From NCBI RefSeq assembly GCF_000723185.1, contig NZ_CBTY010000006.1, positions 270,659-334,658 on the forward strand: a DNA stretch of 64,000 nucleotides. Direction: 5' to 3'. Source of the stretch: Candidatus Nitrosotenuis uzonensis (GTDB taxonomy: Archaea > Thermoproteota > Nitrososphaeria > Nitrososphaerales > Nitrosopumilaceae). Shown in pieces: positions 45,865 to 53,230 of the stretch. Each line of letters starts with the position of its first letter. Position 1 is the stretch's first letter. The notes under the pieces were generated by a model. That model worked only from the letters and a program-made list of their open reading frames with translations. It ran no database searches and was not told the origin of the DNA. The position numbers and the translations under genes were made by a program.

Positions 45865-47468
45865 CGACCTATCCATACGGTCTGAAAGAGAATCCATACC
45901 CTAGCAGCCCTACGCCAACCGAACAGGACGCAAAAATCCTAGGCGGAACAAGACATCAGGAGGCAAAGGATGCAATCGTCAATTGTATATCTGACCTATA
46001 CAGAAAGGTCTCCCGACGAAATTCCACCGATGATGATTTCAGATTGATTACCGTGGTACAGGATGTAGGGTCTGGCAAAACTCATCTTGCATTGCACATA
46101 AAGACGCTCAAGACAAGGCAGGACATAGCTACAAGCTATGTAGACCTTTCAACAATATCGCCCAAGACAAACGAGGGAATCTATAACGCAATAATCGAGG
46201 GATTTGGTAAGGAAATATTTGCCGAGCTTAGAGAAAGGCTTCTCTGGCAGATCTGTGAGCGAGCACAAAAGGGTGACATGCTTGCAAGGAAGGTTATTGG
46301 ATACGGGTTTGTAGACAGACTAAAGGGTACTACGATGAAACAAAAGACCGAAGATATAGTTTATGATAAAAAGCCTATCCTAAAAGAGCATCTTGCAACA
46401 TATCTTCAATTTAACCACTCATCTCACGAGTCTACCGTGCTCAAGAACATAATCCTTAGAGAATCTGACAGAATAACCAATCTTGACGAGCTACACGGAA
46501 GACTGGGAGCAATTGCCAAGTTCAGTCATGACTTGCTTGGAAAGGTGATTCTCTTTGAACTCGATGAGTTTGACTCTAACGAGGCAACGTTGGAGTTCAT
46601 AAAATCTTTGATAAACGCACACATACCTGCGTCAGTACTGCTGTTGATTACAACACCATCCGTATACCTTGATGTGCAAAGGGTAAACCCATCAGTATTT
46701 GACAGGTTGGAAAAAGCCAACTACAAAATAGATCTGGCCGGGGCCAATTCTATTGACGAATTGATTGAAATAGCAATAGAATACATCAAGGAGGCTGACA
46801 AGACTGAGCGTTTCAACAAAAAAGAACAACAGGAACTTGCAGCGAAAATACGTGTCCTATGTGACGAGTTTCCCGAGTTTAGAAATGTGCGTTCCATAAT
46901 CAATATACTGAATCATGCAGTTGAAGTTGCATCACGTATGGGAGAGTCGGAAATATCTGAGGCAGTCATAGATGAAACAATAAAGCAGACATATCCTGGT
47001 CTGAAGATAAAGGGAAGCATAATGGAAGTGCCTATATCGGAATTTATCAAAATCAAGCGGACGTCTGGAACAACTCAGAATCAGGTAAAACAGGCAGTTT
47101 CAAATCTTATCAACTATGCCCATGAGATGGGTAATGTCTCAAAATCTAACAAGCCTAATCCTTCGTTTGACGCTGTGTATTCCGATCCATTCGGAAATAA
47201 AATAGGAGTTACAGTAGTGATGGATTCCAATCATACAAAGAACTTTGAGACAATATCAAATGTGGTAAAGTCATCCGCATTCGTTGATAAACTGGTGATT
47301 CTAACAAATACAAGTATACCGCAGTCAGGACAGGCCACCATAGTGAACGTAGACAAGTCCAAGGTAATTGATCTGCTTTACTTTAACAACAAGTACACTG
47401 AGCGTAAGCTAGAAGAGCCAGAAACGGAGAAAATCAGGATGCTGGCCAAGACAATCTGTGTGATTTAG
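45861..47468 (+). CDS. P-loop (AAA/STAND-like) ATPase with C-terminal alpha/beta domain
   Basis: 535 residues. Walker A is QDVGSGKTHLALHIK (about 67-80). Walker B is VILFELDEFDS (about 229-239). Sensor-like segments are VLLLITTPSVYLDV and NPSVFDRLEKANYKIDLAG, followed by a helical lid with FPEFRNVRSIINILNHAVEVA. This recalls Orc/Cdc6-like and BrxC-like ATPases. Residues about 420-530 form a separate domain (FDAVYSDPFGNKIGVTVVMD, FVDKLVILTNTSIPQ) with the strand pattern of a restriction-endonuclease-like fold, although no clear D-ExK set is seen. The substrate and pathway are unknown. Confidence 0.75.
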   Translation: MTTYPYGLKENPYPSSPTPTEQDAKILGGTRHQEAKDAIVNCISDLYRKVSRRNSTDDDFRLITVVQDVGSGKTHLALHIKTLKTRQDIATSYVDLSTISPKTNEGIYNAIIEGFGKEIFAELRERLLWQICERAQKGDMLARKVIGYGFVDRLKGTTMKQKTEDIVYDKKPILKEHLATYLQFNHSSHESTVLKNIILRESDRITNLDELHGRLGAIAKFSHDLLGKVILFELDEFDSNEATLEFIKSLINAHIPASVLLLITTPSVYLDVQRVNPSVFDRLEKANYKIDLAGANSIDELIEIAIEYIKEADKTERFNKKEQQELAAKIRVLCDEFPEFRNVRSIINILNHAVEVASRMGESEISEAVIDETIKQTYPGLKIKGSIMEVPISEFIKIKRTSGTTQNQVKQAVSNLINYAHEMGNVSKSNKPNPSFDAVYSDPFGNKIGVTVVMDSNHTKNFETISNVVKSSAFVDKLVILTNTSIPQSGQATIVNVDKSKVIDLLYFNNKYTERKLEEPETEKIRMLAKTICVI

Positions 47469-47504
47469 CCAAAGCAATTTTAGTCGTTCTGTTTTCTGTT
47501 TGAT

Positions 47505-47648
47505 ATGCAAAGATTGTCACTGCAGAACAAAAATGGTGATTTTGTGGCCCAGATCGGGAGCACAGTTGGTACCGTAAGTACTTTTGTGTTTGTATTAATC
47601 GGGATCATATCTATAATTAGTACCGCAGATAGACAAATCTGGGACTGA
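47505..47648 (+). CDS. 47-residue single-span membrane microprotein
   Basis: ATG 47505 to TGA 47646-47648 encodes a short polar N-terminus (MQRLSLQNKNGDFVAQIG), one hydrophobic helix (VSTFVFVLIGIISII) and the tail STADRQIWD. A CAATTTTAG element lies about 25 bases upstream. It ends nine bases before the next ATG, so the two are likely co-transcribed. Function unknown; too short for normal gene calling. Confidence 0.5.
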   Translation: MQRLSLQNKNGDFVAQIGSTVGTVSTFVFVLIGIISIISTADRQIWD

Positions 47649-47657
47649 GTAATAGGA

Positions 47658-48086
47658 ATGTCAGATGATGAGCTAAAGAAACTAATGGACAGAGTACATG
47701 TAGGGGTAACATCGTTTAACTACAATGGTATAGGAGTGCCATGCCTTATACTGGCTGAGAAAAAGTTTGACGATATAATGGTAAAAGTTGCAGGAAAGCC
47801 GCTCTCAGTTGACACGAATTTGAACATACTTCAGGACGGGCTTGGGCATGTGTTTGTAGAAATAGTACTTACGTTCTCGGAGGGCGGCATAGAGGAGAGA
47901 ATATTGCTTTATGCAAATGAATCATTATCATTTTTTGAATCGCTTGCAAGCAGCTCTATGCTCGCGCTTTCGTCTCCTCACTCTCAAGTGGGAAAAGATA
48001 ACGTGTTCATGATACAACTACCACGACCAGAAAAAATAACAAATGCTCTTGACATTATCAAAAAAGGTCTGGAAGCAAAAAAGTAG
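47658..48086 (+). CDS. Conserved unknown protein
   Basis: 142 residues, soluble, alpha/beta. VPCLILAEKKFDDIMVKVAG and HVFVEIVLTFSEGGIEERILLY strands are followed by a Ser-rich helix and a C-terminal amphipathic helix (ITNALDIIKKGLEAKK). No recognised motif. It follows the 47-residue membrane protein by nine bases. Confidence 0.55.
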   Translation: MSDDELKKLMDRVHVGVTSFNYNGIGVPCLILAEKKFDDIMVKVAGKPLSVDTNLNILQDGLGHVFVEIVLTFSEGGIEERILLYANESLSFFESLASSSMLALSSPHSQVGKDNVFMIQLPRPEKITNALDIIKKGLEAKK

Positions 48087-48161
48087 ATTGTCATCATCAA
48101 AGCCAAAACGCTAGTACATAACAGACAACATTAATCAGTGACTGCTTTTGGCAAGTGATCT

Positions 48162-49958
48162 ATGGCAAAATCACCTGATCTTCCCGCGCATCTTGACCAG
48201 GAAGTCAAGCCATACACAAACGTAGATGTGATCAAGCTTTCCGAATCGATACTCATACCTCTTGCATGTAAACACATGGTTAGGGCAAACACGGATGAAA
48301 TCATAGTTGTGGATGAGAATGAGAATCCAATAGGAATAGTTACAGATGAGGACATTATAAAAAAAACATCTGAGGACTATGTCAATCCTGCAAAAACCAC
48401 ACTTGGGGACATAATGACATTTCCGCTAATATCTATAGATCAACACGCCACGTTGTCTGACGCATTGGAGCGCATGAAAGAACACAAGATAAGAAAGCTA
48501 GTTGTAGTCTCTGATGACAAAAAGATAGTTGGCATACTCTACAAAAACACCATCATTAATTTAATGAAAAAATATCTTGCTACCAGACAAGAAAAGAAAT
48601 CTGCACTATGGTCTATAATGTGGAATCTCGGACTTGTCTTGCAATTTGCCGGAGTTCTCATGTTCGTTCCTGCCATAATTGCTACAGTATTGTGGGAGAC
48701 AGTTCCTGCTACGGGAATATATCTAATGTCCACGCTATTATTCGTCACAGGGTTTTTCATGAACTCGTACGGGGAAAGACACCCACTTAAGATACATGGT
48801 GCCGCAGTGCTGGTATTTGCAAGTTTCCTGCTTTTGGTGCTATTTGGCACAATACCACACTGGCTGCTGATGCCGCATGACGAAGTAGAGCCAAGCGTTC
48901 ACTTTGTTAGGAGCTTCTTTGAGAGCGCCGCCGGTTTTACGACAGGAGGTCTGTCCGTACTTTCATCTCCTGACGATCTACCTCAAAGCTTTACATTCTA
49001 TCGTAGCTACACGCAATTTGTAGGCGGACTGAGCTTTATCTATCTGATAGTCACGGCGTTTTATCCAGAACACAAACTCCACACCATGAGGAGTTTTATC
49101 TCAGGCAGAATCCCCCAACTAAGGGAGCTTTTTGTCACTATAACAATACTGTTTTCAGTTTACATAACGATTCTTGCAGTGGCACTGTTTTATCTTGGAG
49201 AGCGGAACATTATAGACAACTTTGCGCTTGCGATGAGTGCTCTTTCCACTGGTGGCTGGATTCCAAACTCCCAGATTTTAGTGGATCTGACAATTCCGGA
49301 ATATGTTGCAATAATACTGGGCATGATATTGGGGGCGCTTCCATTTGGATTCCATTATGCGTTTGTGAGAACAAAATTCATGTCAGTACACATCAGCAAG
49401 GAAGTCGCTCTGTATTTTGGGATTCTAGGTCTGGCATCTATAGCATTCCTATTTTCTATGGATGTGAATCCGATAGACAGCGTATTCACAGTCGTCTCTG
49501 GAAGTACGACTACTGGATTTCAGACATTAAATCTGAAGAATCTCAATCCGCTTGCAGGTACTGTACTGACAATCGTGATGATAATTGGGGGCTGTGGATT
49601 TTCAACCGCAGGTGGACTGAAGGTGTACAGACTGTTCAAACTAGTGGGCATAAAAGACATATTAAAAAAGAAACAGTCGCAATCGGACAAAAACGAGATA
49701 ATAACGGCCGTAGCTCTTATCGTACTGCTTCCAATAATACCTCTGTTTGCGGCATTCCACATGGCAGGTCTTGGGCATGATTTTGAAGACTCTTATTTTG
49801 ATGCAGTTTCCGCGTTCACAACAACTGGACTTGGAACTGGAACGATAGGAGCAGGTCTGGACTCGTACACCATGACTGCGTTTGCATTCTTGATGATATT
49901 TGGAAGAATCGAGATAATACTACTTTTGTACATGTTTGTACCCAAGCTTATACCGTAA
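48162..49958 (+). CDS. CBS-domain-fused TrkH/KtrB-type cation (K+) transporter
   Basis: 598 residues. Residues about 15-138 are a pair of CBS domains (IIVVDENENPIGIVTDEDII; LVVVSDDKKIVGILYKN). From about 148 on there is a TrkH-like channel of four M1-P-M2 repeats with selectivity loops AAGFTTGGLSVLS, ALSTGGWIPNS, GSTTTGFQTLN and AFTTTGLGTG. TrkH normally pairs with separate TrkA/RCK proteins. Here the CBS pair, which binds adenine nucleotides, probably gates the pore. K+ uptake for osmotic or pH balance is the likely role. The final loop is followed by one last helix (about 575-598). Confidence 0.88.
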   Translation: MAKSPDLPAHLDQEVKPYTNVDVIKLSESILIPLACKHMVRANTDEIIVVDENENPIGIVTDEDIIKKTSEDYVNPAKTTLGDIMTFPLISIDQHATLSDALERMKEHKIRKLVVVSDDKKIVGILYKNTIINLMKKYLATRQEKKSALWSIMWNLGLVLQFAGVLMFVPAIIATVLWETVPATGIYLMSTLLFVTGFFMNSYGERHPLKIHGAAVLVFASFLLLVLFGTIPHWLLMPHDEVEPSVHFVRSFFESAAGFTTGGLSVLSSPDDLPQSFTFYRSYTQFVGGLSFIYLIVTAFYPEHKLHTMRSFISGRIPQLRELFVTITILFSVYITILAVALFYLGERNIIDNFALAMSALSTGGWIPNSQILVDLTIPEYVAIILGMILGALPFGFHYAFVRTKFMSVHISKEVALYFGILGLASIAFLFSMDVNPIDSVFTVVSGSTTTGFQTLNLKNLNPLAGTVLTIVMIIGGCGFSTAGGLKVYRLFKLVGIKDILKKKQSQSDKNEIITAVALIVLLPIIPLFAAFHMAGLGHDFEDSYFDAVSAFTTTGLGTGTIGAGLDSYTMTAFAFLMIFGRIEIILLLYMFVPKLIP

Positions 49959-49987
49959 AGTTGCGCGGATTTGTTATACAAGGAGAA

Positions 49988-50061
49988 TGCGGCTGCCGGG
50001 ATTTGAACCCGGGTCACAGAATTGGCAATCCCGCGTACTGGCCAGGCTATACTACAGCCGC
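49988..50061 (-). tRNA. tRNA-Gly(GCC)
   Basis: On the minus strand the acceptor GCGGCTG pairs with CAGCCGC. The anticodon stem CGGGA pairs with TTCTG through G-T wobbles; the loop TTGCCAA gives anticodon GCC. T-stem CCGGG/CCCGG has loop TTCAAAT, and the discriminator is A. 74 nt, no intron, CCA not encoded. Confidence 0.93.
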
Positions 50062-50161
50062 ATGATTGTTTAGACTAAATCAAACCTATTAAACCGTAAC
50101 GATTAGTGACGCTAAAAAAATCAAATACTAAGTTTTAATGAAAGGCTATACTAGTTGTATA

Positions 50162-50428
50162 GTGGACAAAAGGCTCGAGCAGAAAATAGATGAAAAGATA
50201 CACGAGACATTATCGAAAATAGGAGAGGTAAAGGATCTTGCAAGATTGTTGGATCCTCAAAAAGGTGATGACAAATCCTTTCAGTATGGGATAATGGTAG
50301 GCAGATTGTATAACTCGTTTTACTATCAGAGCAGGCGCATTCTCAAGCGAGTGCCTACGAGCGAAGAGTTCTCGGAGTTTTTGGATATTCTTACTAGCAG
50401 ACGAGATGAGCTCTTAAGGAATCTCTAA
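50162..50428 (+). CDS. Small helical unknown protein
   Basis: About 88 residues from GTG 50162 (MDKRLEQKIDEKIHETLSKIG), mostly helical, with a central QYGIMVGRLYNSFYYQSRRI stretch. An AAGTTTTAA box ends 25 bases upstream of this GTG, which fits leaderless initiation. ATG 50138 would add eight residues but overlaps that box. Its stop overlaps the convergent uL16 gene by four bases. No known family. Confidence 0.55.
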   Translation: MDKRLEQKIDEKIHETLSKIGEVKDLARLLDPQKGDDKSFQYGIMVGRLYNSFYYQSRRILKRVPTSEEFSEFLDILTSRRDELLRNL

Positions 50429-50925
50429 CTGGCTTTTGCCTGAATCACTTTGATTGTTGGAGTAATTGGAAGCTTGACACATGCCCCTGCAAGCGCCTTT
50501 TTTGCCGCTTCCACATGTTCTTTCCTCACATGCATTTCCATGATGACTTGTCCTTGGTTTACTCTGGCTGCCAAGCTTACTGCCTTGCCGAATGCACGTC
50601 TCATACCTTCTTGAAGTCTGTCTGCACCTGCGGTTGCAATCATTTTGTTTTCGCGAAGCAAGACGTGTGGGTAAATTCTGAGAACTGAAAAGTAGCCTGT
50701 TTCTCCGGTGGTCTGCTCGAGCGTCTTGTTTGCAGAAAGCCTTGCTGACTCTATTGCCATGTGACGAATCTGCATCTTTTCATTTGAGCATAATTGTACA
50801 ATGTAATCGTACTCGCCTCTTTTTCCACCTTGGAATTTTGCAATCTTTGGTTGCGGCTTTCCTTTGATGAACTCTTTTCGTGTATATGGCTGTCCGTTTC
50901 CTATTCTGTAACATCCGCCGTGCAT
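50425..50925 (-). CDS. rpl10e: Large ribosomal subunit protein uL16 (L10e)
   Basis: 166 residues from MHGGCYRIGNGQPYTRKEF. IRHMAIESARLSANKTLEQ, GYFSVLRIYPHVLLRENKM, GADRLQEGMRRAFGKAV and GQVIMEMHV are characteristic of archaeal L10e, which lines the tRNA path near the 50S A site. A minus-strand AAAATATATG box lies 26-37 bases before ATG 50925, making the longer start at 50958 unlikely. Confidence 0.95.
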   Translation of the reverse strand: MHGGCYRIGNGQPYTRKEFIKGKPQPKIAKFQGGKRGEYDYIVQLCSNEKMQIRHMAIESARLSANKTLEQTTGETGYFSVLRIYPHVLLRENKMIATAGADRLQEGMRRAFGKAVSLAARVNQGQVIMEMHVRKEHVEAAKKALAGACVKLPITPTIKVIQAKAS

Positions 50926-51032
50926 ATTATCACCGATGAAGCCAGATGTAAGACACATATATTTTAACGGTTAGCAGATGAGCACGCCCTTTCTTCTTAC
51001 GCTTATATGGCAAGCAACACAATTTTTGCCAA

Positions 51033-51608
51033 ATGAGCAATGAGACGGAGCCAACAATTGAAGGCATACTAGTTGACGATCATACTCTTGTGTCTGATAG
51101 GGCTGTACAAAACTATCTTGAACAGCGAGGATATGGAGAGACGCGCCATGACAAGTTCTTTCTAAAGCCATTTGAGTCTCTGTACTTTCTGTTCTACAAT
51201 AAGCTAGTTGTGACCAAATCCAGAAAGAAGATGAGCTTTGATCAGCTCTTACAGGTCTGTACTGAATTCGACCAGAATGCACTTACAAAATTTCTCATAT
51301 ACAGGGATCTTAGGGTCAGGGGATACGCAGTAAAGGATGGCTTTGGGTTTGGATCTGACTTTCGTGTTTACGAGAGGGGGCAGTTTGGAGAAAAAGGTGC
51401 CAAATACCTGGTATTCGGTCTAGCAGAGGGAAGGCAGGAAAAGATTGGGCAGCTACAAAAGAACATCGAGGAGATAACAAAGATGGGAAAGGAACCAATT
51501 TTGGCTGTGATCGAACGCCGCGGTGAGGTAATCTATTACAAGATATCGCAGATACGGTTTGTCGAAAACACAAAAAACATAGACGCATCGGGTTTTGTAT
51601 TCGGATGA
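51033..51608 (+). CDS. endA: tRNA-splicing endonuclease subunit, probably the non-catalytic (structural) one
   Basis: 191 residues with the EndA C-terminal core: FLIYRDLRVRGYAVKDGFGF, GSDFRVYERG and a late ERRGEVIYYKIS. In homodimeric or catalytic archaeal EndA the triad is Tyr (of DFRVY), a His ten residues later, and a Lys about 30 further. Here the tenth residue after that Tyr is Ala (FGEKGAKYLVF), so the His is missing. This fits the structural subunit of the alpha2-beta2 enzymes of crenarchaea and thaumarchaea. A catalytic partner should be elsewhere. The tRNA-Ser intron at 14048 is a local substrate. A CTTATATGG box lies 24-33 bases upstream. Confidence 0.85.
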   Translation: MSNETEPTIEGILVDDHTLVSDRAVQNYLEQRGYGETRHDKFFLKPFESLYFLFYNKLVVTKSRKKMSFDQLLQVCTEFDQNALTKFLIYRDLRVRGYAVKDGFGFGSDFRVYERGQFGEKGAKYLVFGLAEGRQEKIGQLQKNIEEITKMGKEPILAVIERRGEVIYYKISQIRFVENTKNIDASGFVFG

Positions 51609-51644
51609 ATCTCTGGCCGTAATTGGAATTTAGTTCAAAAAAGA

Positions 51645-51720
51645 TGCTCCCGCCGGGATTTGAACCCGGGATCACTGCCTTGAGAGGGCAGTATGCTTAA
51701 CCGGACTACACCACAGGAGC
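51645..51720 (-). tRNA. tRNA-Glu(CTC)
   Basis: On the minus strand the acceptor GCTCCTG pairs with CGGGAGC (one G-T pair). Anticodon stem CTGCC/GGCAG with loop CTCTCAA gives anticodon CTC. T-arm is CCGGG-TTCAAAT-CCCGG and the discriminator is A. 76 nt, no intron, no encoded CCA. A minus-strand CCTTTAAATTG box 25-38 bases upstream (about 51747-51757) is the likely promoter. Confidence 0.94.
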
Positions 51721-51839
51721 TTGAACACATCCTGATTTTGACACAATTTAAAGGATTAGTCCATGCGTTTCATTATTGAATAGTTTTGTTAAAAAATAGT
51801 CATTTGCACATTTAAGAAAAATCGGAAAGCAGTCCAGTC

Positions 51840-52721
51840 GTGGAACTAGAGCAAACACTACGGAGACTCTCATTTTTGGATCATCCGTCAGGTCTTGGAG
51901 GATGCAAAAGTCATGGAACCACACTCGATTGCTGCGAGTATGACATCACTGTATTTGACAAAAAAATAATGCAGCCCGAAGTTTTTGAGTTCGATGGCAA
52001 TCTTGTGCGCATTCATCACGGAAATATCGAAGAATCAAATCCGGACGTGTTGCAAAAATACGAACACATGTCGGTCATCTCAGACAGTGAGTGGAAACTG
52101 CAAATGTTAATGTCAAAAATCAAGGAAAAAAAAGACAGGATTCGCAATACATGCATAAAAAACCACCTAATTGATGCAGCGTTATATGCTGCAAGAGCAA
52201 AAAAAGGTTCTAGGAGAGACCCGTTCGCACCTGCGTGGGTAAAATGTGCAGCATATTGTATTGCTGATGCCCTCGTTCTGTACAATAGAAAGCAGCGCAG
52301 CCCTACTCATATGCTGGAGTTTATACGCAAATCCGAAAAAAGCAAGGAAAATGAATTTACGATAGCCGCCGAAGTAATAGGCCTTGAGAGGGCCACACCG
52401 TCGTTACTTGAGAGAATGGCAAAGTCTACCATAGGATTCTCAGATATGACTGAAAATAATGGACATGCTAAGATAATACTGAAAAAATACGAGTATCTGA
52501 CGAATAATTCGCTTCTTAGTGATTGTTATTTTTATTTGAGTTACATAAACAGGAACAATCTACTCTTGATCAAAGACCAAATTCATAGGAGACAGGATCT
52601 GGTTCACGTGCTAAAGACTGCCATGGACTTTGAGCATGATGTTACCAAAATAGAAAAAGATGCATCCTCACTTCATAATCTTGCAAATGATCTAGTGTCC
52701 AGCATGTGCGGCCATGCCTGA
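51840..52721 (+). CDS. Conserved unknown protein with His/Cys-rich N-terminus
   Basis: 293 residues from GTG 51840. The N-terminal half contains LDHPSGLGGCKSHGTTLDCC and VFEFDGNLVRIHHGN; the C-terminal half is helical (KKNHLIDAALYAARA-like KNHLIDAALYAARAKKG, then HRRQDLVHVLKTAMDFEHDV). The pattern (small alpha/beta domain, then a HEPN-like helical part) vaguely recalls nucleotidyltransferase-HEPN proteins, but key motifs are not clear. No confident function. Confidence 0.6.
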   Translation: MELEQTLRRLSFLDHPSGLGGCKSHGTTLDCCEYDITVFDKKIMQPEVFEFDGNLVRIHHGNIEESNPDVLQKYEHMSVISDSEWKLQMLMSKIKEKKDRIRNTCIKNHLIDAALYAARAKKGSRRDPFAPAWVKCAAYCIADALVLYNRKQRSPTHMLEFIRKSEKSKENEFTIAAEVIGLERATPSLLERMAKSTIGFSDMTENNGHAKIILKKYEYLTNNSLLSDCYFYLSYINRNNLLLIKDQIHRRQDLVHVLKTAMDFEHDVTKIEKDASSLHNLANDLVSSMCGHA

Positions 52722-52780
52722 AACAGCTTTTCAAAAAGCATTGGATAAGCTTTAAAACTATGTGCTAGGATCCATACTAC

Positions 52781-52927
52781 ATGGTAGATCAAGCTTGCGG
52801 TTGCGAAGCAGATAGCGGTGATCCGGAATTCAAATGTGATTGTGAAATGCAAGGACACTGCCTTTGCAGCGCAGATTGTAAATGCAACTCTTCCGTTTGT
52901 AAGGAAGCAGTTGCCGAGTTAAGATAA
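52781..52927 (+). CDS. 48-residue metallothionein-like Cys-rich protein
   Basis: ATG 52781 to TAA 52925-52927 encodes MVDQACGCEADSGDPEFKCD then CEMQGHCLCSADCKCNSSVC and a short helical tail. Nine cysteines (6, 8, 19, 21, 27, 29, 33, 35, 40) include four CxC pairs, plus His26. This is metallothionein-like spacing and suggests soft-metal (Cu, Zn) binding, which makes sense in copper-dependent ammonia oxidisers (inference). A GCTTTAAAAC box lies 24-33 bases upstream, so it should be expressed as a leaderless transcript. Confidence 0.68.
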   Translation: MVDQACGCEADSGDPEFKCDCEMQGHCLCSADCKCNSSVCKEAVAELR

Positions 52928-52981
52928 GCGATCTTATCTCTATTTTTTGTTTTATTTTTATGAGAAAACGGCGTTTTGCTG

Positions 52982-53158
52982 TTAAACTGGACTGTCGTCT
53001 TCTGGATCAAATCCCCATGATTTGACCAGCTCTTTCTGGAATTTCTCTAACTGTGTCTCATTTAGCGAGTTACCGCAGTTTTTGTGTGTAGGGACGACAA
53101 CCATGCCTGCAAGCTTGTACTCTACCTCAAAAAGATGAACCTTGGCGCAATCACACAT
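52982..53158 (-). CDS. 58-residue CxC microprotein
   Basis: On the minus strand ATG 53158 to TAA 52982 encodes MCDCAKVHLFEVEYKLAGMV, then VVPTHKNCGNSLNE and an acidic tail FDPEDDSPV. Cys2, Cys4, His25 and Cys28 could bind a metal. The frame is open five codons or more upstream, but no other start codon occurs. A minus-strand CAAATATAGAGG box lies about 26-33 bases upstream of the ATG. It is convergent with the metallothionein-like gene. Confidence 0.5.
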   Translation of the reverse strand: MCDCAKVHLFEVEYKLAGMVVVPTHKNCGNSLNETQLEKFQKELVKSWGFDPEDDSPV

Positions 53159-53230
53159 TTCTAGCTGTGATCTGAAAACTCCTCTATATTTGCCTAGCTC
53201 ATCTTTGGGAAATAACGTTTAACTAGGTAT

